NCBI GenBank assembly: GCA_963816435.1
Contig: CAWFKS010000007.1
Coordinates: 124,001-188,000, forward strand
Reading direction: 5' to 3'
Origin: CAWFKS01 sp963816435
GTDB taxonomy: Bacteria > Pseudomonadota > Alphaproteobacteria > Rhizobiales > Rhizobiaceae
Length of the DNA: 64,000 bases
Under the pieces are notes generated by a model. That model was not told the origin of the DNA and ran no database searches. It worked only from the letters and a program-made list of their open reading frames with translations. This document shows, piece after piece, positions 63,045 through 64,000 of the stretch (its first letter is position 1; the number at the start of each line of letters is the position of its first letter). Position numbers and translations under genes: made by a program.

Positions 63045-63973
63045 CCGAACAAATCCTTCAGGCATTGACCGCCGGACTGCTAGTCGGCTGTCTCTACGGT
63101 CTCCTCTGCGTAGGCCTGGCGTTCATCTTCGGCATCATGCGGGTCATTAATTTCGCCCAAGGCGATTTCATGATGCTGGGCATGTACCTGGCGGTGGGGG
63201 TTACACTTTCCTTTCTGGAATTTCTCGGTGCCTCGGCTCCCTTCGTGGGCGCACTCATCGCGGGTATCATCATGTTCGCGTTCGGATACCTGCTGCACTT
63301 GCTGCTCATTTCGCGTACCACAGGAATGCGCGCCAATAACGAGCTCGATAGCCATCAGGCGCAGCTGATCCTGACCCTCGGCGTCGCGCTTTTCCTGCAG
63401 AACGGGATGCTGTTCCTGGTCGGGTCGGCGCCGCTGTCGCAGATCAGTAGCCTGTCGTCATCCGCCTGGCAGATTCCATTGCTGTATGACGACTTCAGCA
63501 TCGTATTCATCAACAAGGCCCGCTTTCTGGATGCGCTAGCGGCCATCGGCATATCGGTCGCGCTGGTCGTGATGATGCGCCGCACGCGCACAGGCAAGGA
63601 GTTGCGGGCGGCAGCCGAAGATCCCGAGGCGGCAACCTACATGGGAATCGATGTCGACAAGGCCCACCGCCTTGCCTTCGGCCTCGGCGCGTCAATTGCC
63701 GGAATCGCGGGCGGCCTCATCGTCCTCTACTACCCGGCCCAGCCCTACGTGGGGGTGGACTTCATCATAATAATGTATGCCGGAGTCGTGCTCGGCGGCA
63801 TGGGAAGTGTCGAAGGCGCCTTTTGGGGCGGCATGACGATCGGCCTCGTGCAGCAACTATCCACGCTCTTCATTCCCCTTCAGTTGCAGAACGTGGCCAT
63901 CTTCGTCGTGTTCGTCCTCATCCTTCTCATACGGCCCAATGGCCTGTTCGGTCGCAACGTGGAGCGCGCCTGA
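63032..63973 (+). CDS. livH: Branched-chain amino acid-type ABC transporter permease (LivH)
   Basis: 313-residue permease with about eight helices. FIFGIMRVINFAQGDFMMLG, RRTRTGKELRAAAEDPEAAT (cytoplasmic loop) and YAGVVLGGMGSVEGAFWGGM are diagnostic of LivH. TTG start at 63032 overlaps the hydantoinase gene by 13 bp, showing it belongs to the same operon, so it probably imports the substrate of these enzymes rather than leucine. Confidence 0.92.
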   Translation: MAALTEQILQALTAGLLVGCLYGLLCVGLAFIFGIMRVINFAQGDFMMLGMYLAVGVTLSFLEFLGASAPFVGALIAGIIMFAFGYLLHLLLISRTTGMRANNELDSHQAQLILTLGVALFLQNGMLFLVGSAPLSQISSLSSSAWQIPLLYDDFSIVFINKARFLDALAAIGISVALVVMMRRTRTGKELRAAAEDPEAATYMGIDVDKAHRLAFGLGASIAGIAGGLIVLYYPAQPYVGVDFIIIMYAGVVLGGMGSVEGAFWGGMTIGLVQQLSTLFIPLQLQNVAIFVVFVLILLIRPNGLFGRNVERA

Positions 63974-64000
63974 TGGAGAAGAACCGCTTCGCTTTTCGCC
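63973..64000 (+). CDS. Start of the next operon gene, probably LivM permease (partial)
   Basis: ATG at 63973 overlaps the livH stop (TGATG) and reads MEKNRFAFR to the window edge. By operon order in Liv transporters the second permease LivM should follow. Only nine codons are visible, so the name is from context. Confidence 0.5.

Noticed and set aside
1..64000. CRISPR arrays, prophage, rRNA or tRNA genes, plasmid or phage origins
   Set aside because: No regularly spaced repeats, structural phage genes or RNA-gene signatures were seen anywhere in the window.

Overview
The window is GC-rich DNA that looks like a member of the Hyphomicrobiales (Rhizobiales; Mesorhizobium/Agrobacterium relatives). 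The clearest marker is a complete gbpR-chvE-gguA-gguB-gguC block at 11.0-17.1 kb. DctP/DctQ/DctM TRAP transporters, IS1111-type and IS91-type elements and many GTG/TTG starts fit the same group. No rRNA, tRNA or CRISPR was seen. 0-11 kb is ordinary chromosome: the edge of a nitrate/sulfonate-type ABC importer (minus strand), a DUF898 membrane protein overlapping an M48 metallopeptidase, an MFS exporter, the coupled pair ppx-rlmE and a PAS-PAS-GGDEF-EAL c-di-GMP enzyme. 11-19.8 kb is a sugar module: a LysR regulator divergent from chvE, the ABC transporter genes, the AraD1-family gguC and an alpha-ketoglutarate-semialdehyde dehydrogenase, which suggests uptake and non-phosphorylative oxidation of L-arabinose/D-galactose-type sugars. 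20-26.5 kb holds an orphan trpB-like gene with an AraC regulator, about 1.6 kb without a recognisable gene, a frameshifted IS91-like element, and the second copy of a diverged repeat also found near 10.8 kb. 26.5-54.9 kb is a large CoA-linked catabolic region on the minus strand. It has two TRAP solute-binding proteins sharing one DctQM. One long operon runs cupin dioxygenase-like, flavin monooxygenase, hotdog thioesterase, TPP enzyme, NDP-forming acyl-CoA synthetase, NPD-family flavoenzyme, crotonase. A second runs AMP-dependent acyl-CoA ligase, cyclase-family hydrolase, CaiB transferase, two thiolase-like proteins, DUF35, acyl-CoA dehydrogenase. There are also a TetR regulator with a second CaiB gene, and a third thiolase-like/DUF35 pair. 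Six transcription starts in this region carry a related 14-bp near-palindrome (core TAC-N6-GTA), so the region looks like a TetR-controlled regulon for an organic acid or ketone that is activated to CoA thioesters. Its substrate cannot be read from sequence. A three-level nested insertion (IS5 interrupted by an IS1111-type element, itself interrupted by another IS110-family element with a 165-bp inverted duplication) separates the TRAP genes from the CaiB/TetR genes. 55-64 kb is a plus-strand operon (alcohol dehydrogenase, carboxymuconolactone-decarboxylase-family protein, aldehyde dehydrogenase, beta-hydroxyacid dehydrogenase, fused HyuA-HyuB hydantoinase/oxoprolinase, LivH, start of a probable LivM), again a small-molecule catabolic unit with its own ABC importer. 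At least eleven single-base-type frameshifts break otherwise well-conserved genes (DUF898 protein, IS91 integrase and transposase, thioesterase, cupin, TetR, acyl-CoA dehydrogenase, acyl-CoA ligase). Either the assembly has indel errors or the catabolic island is decaying; this must be settled before the island is interpreted.
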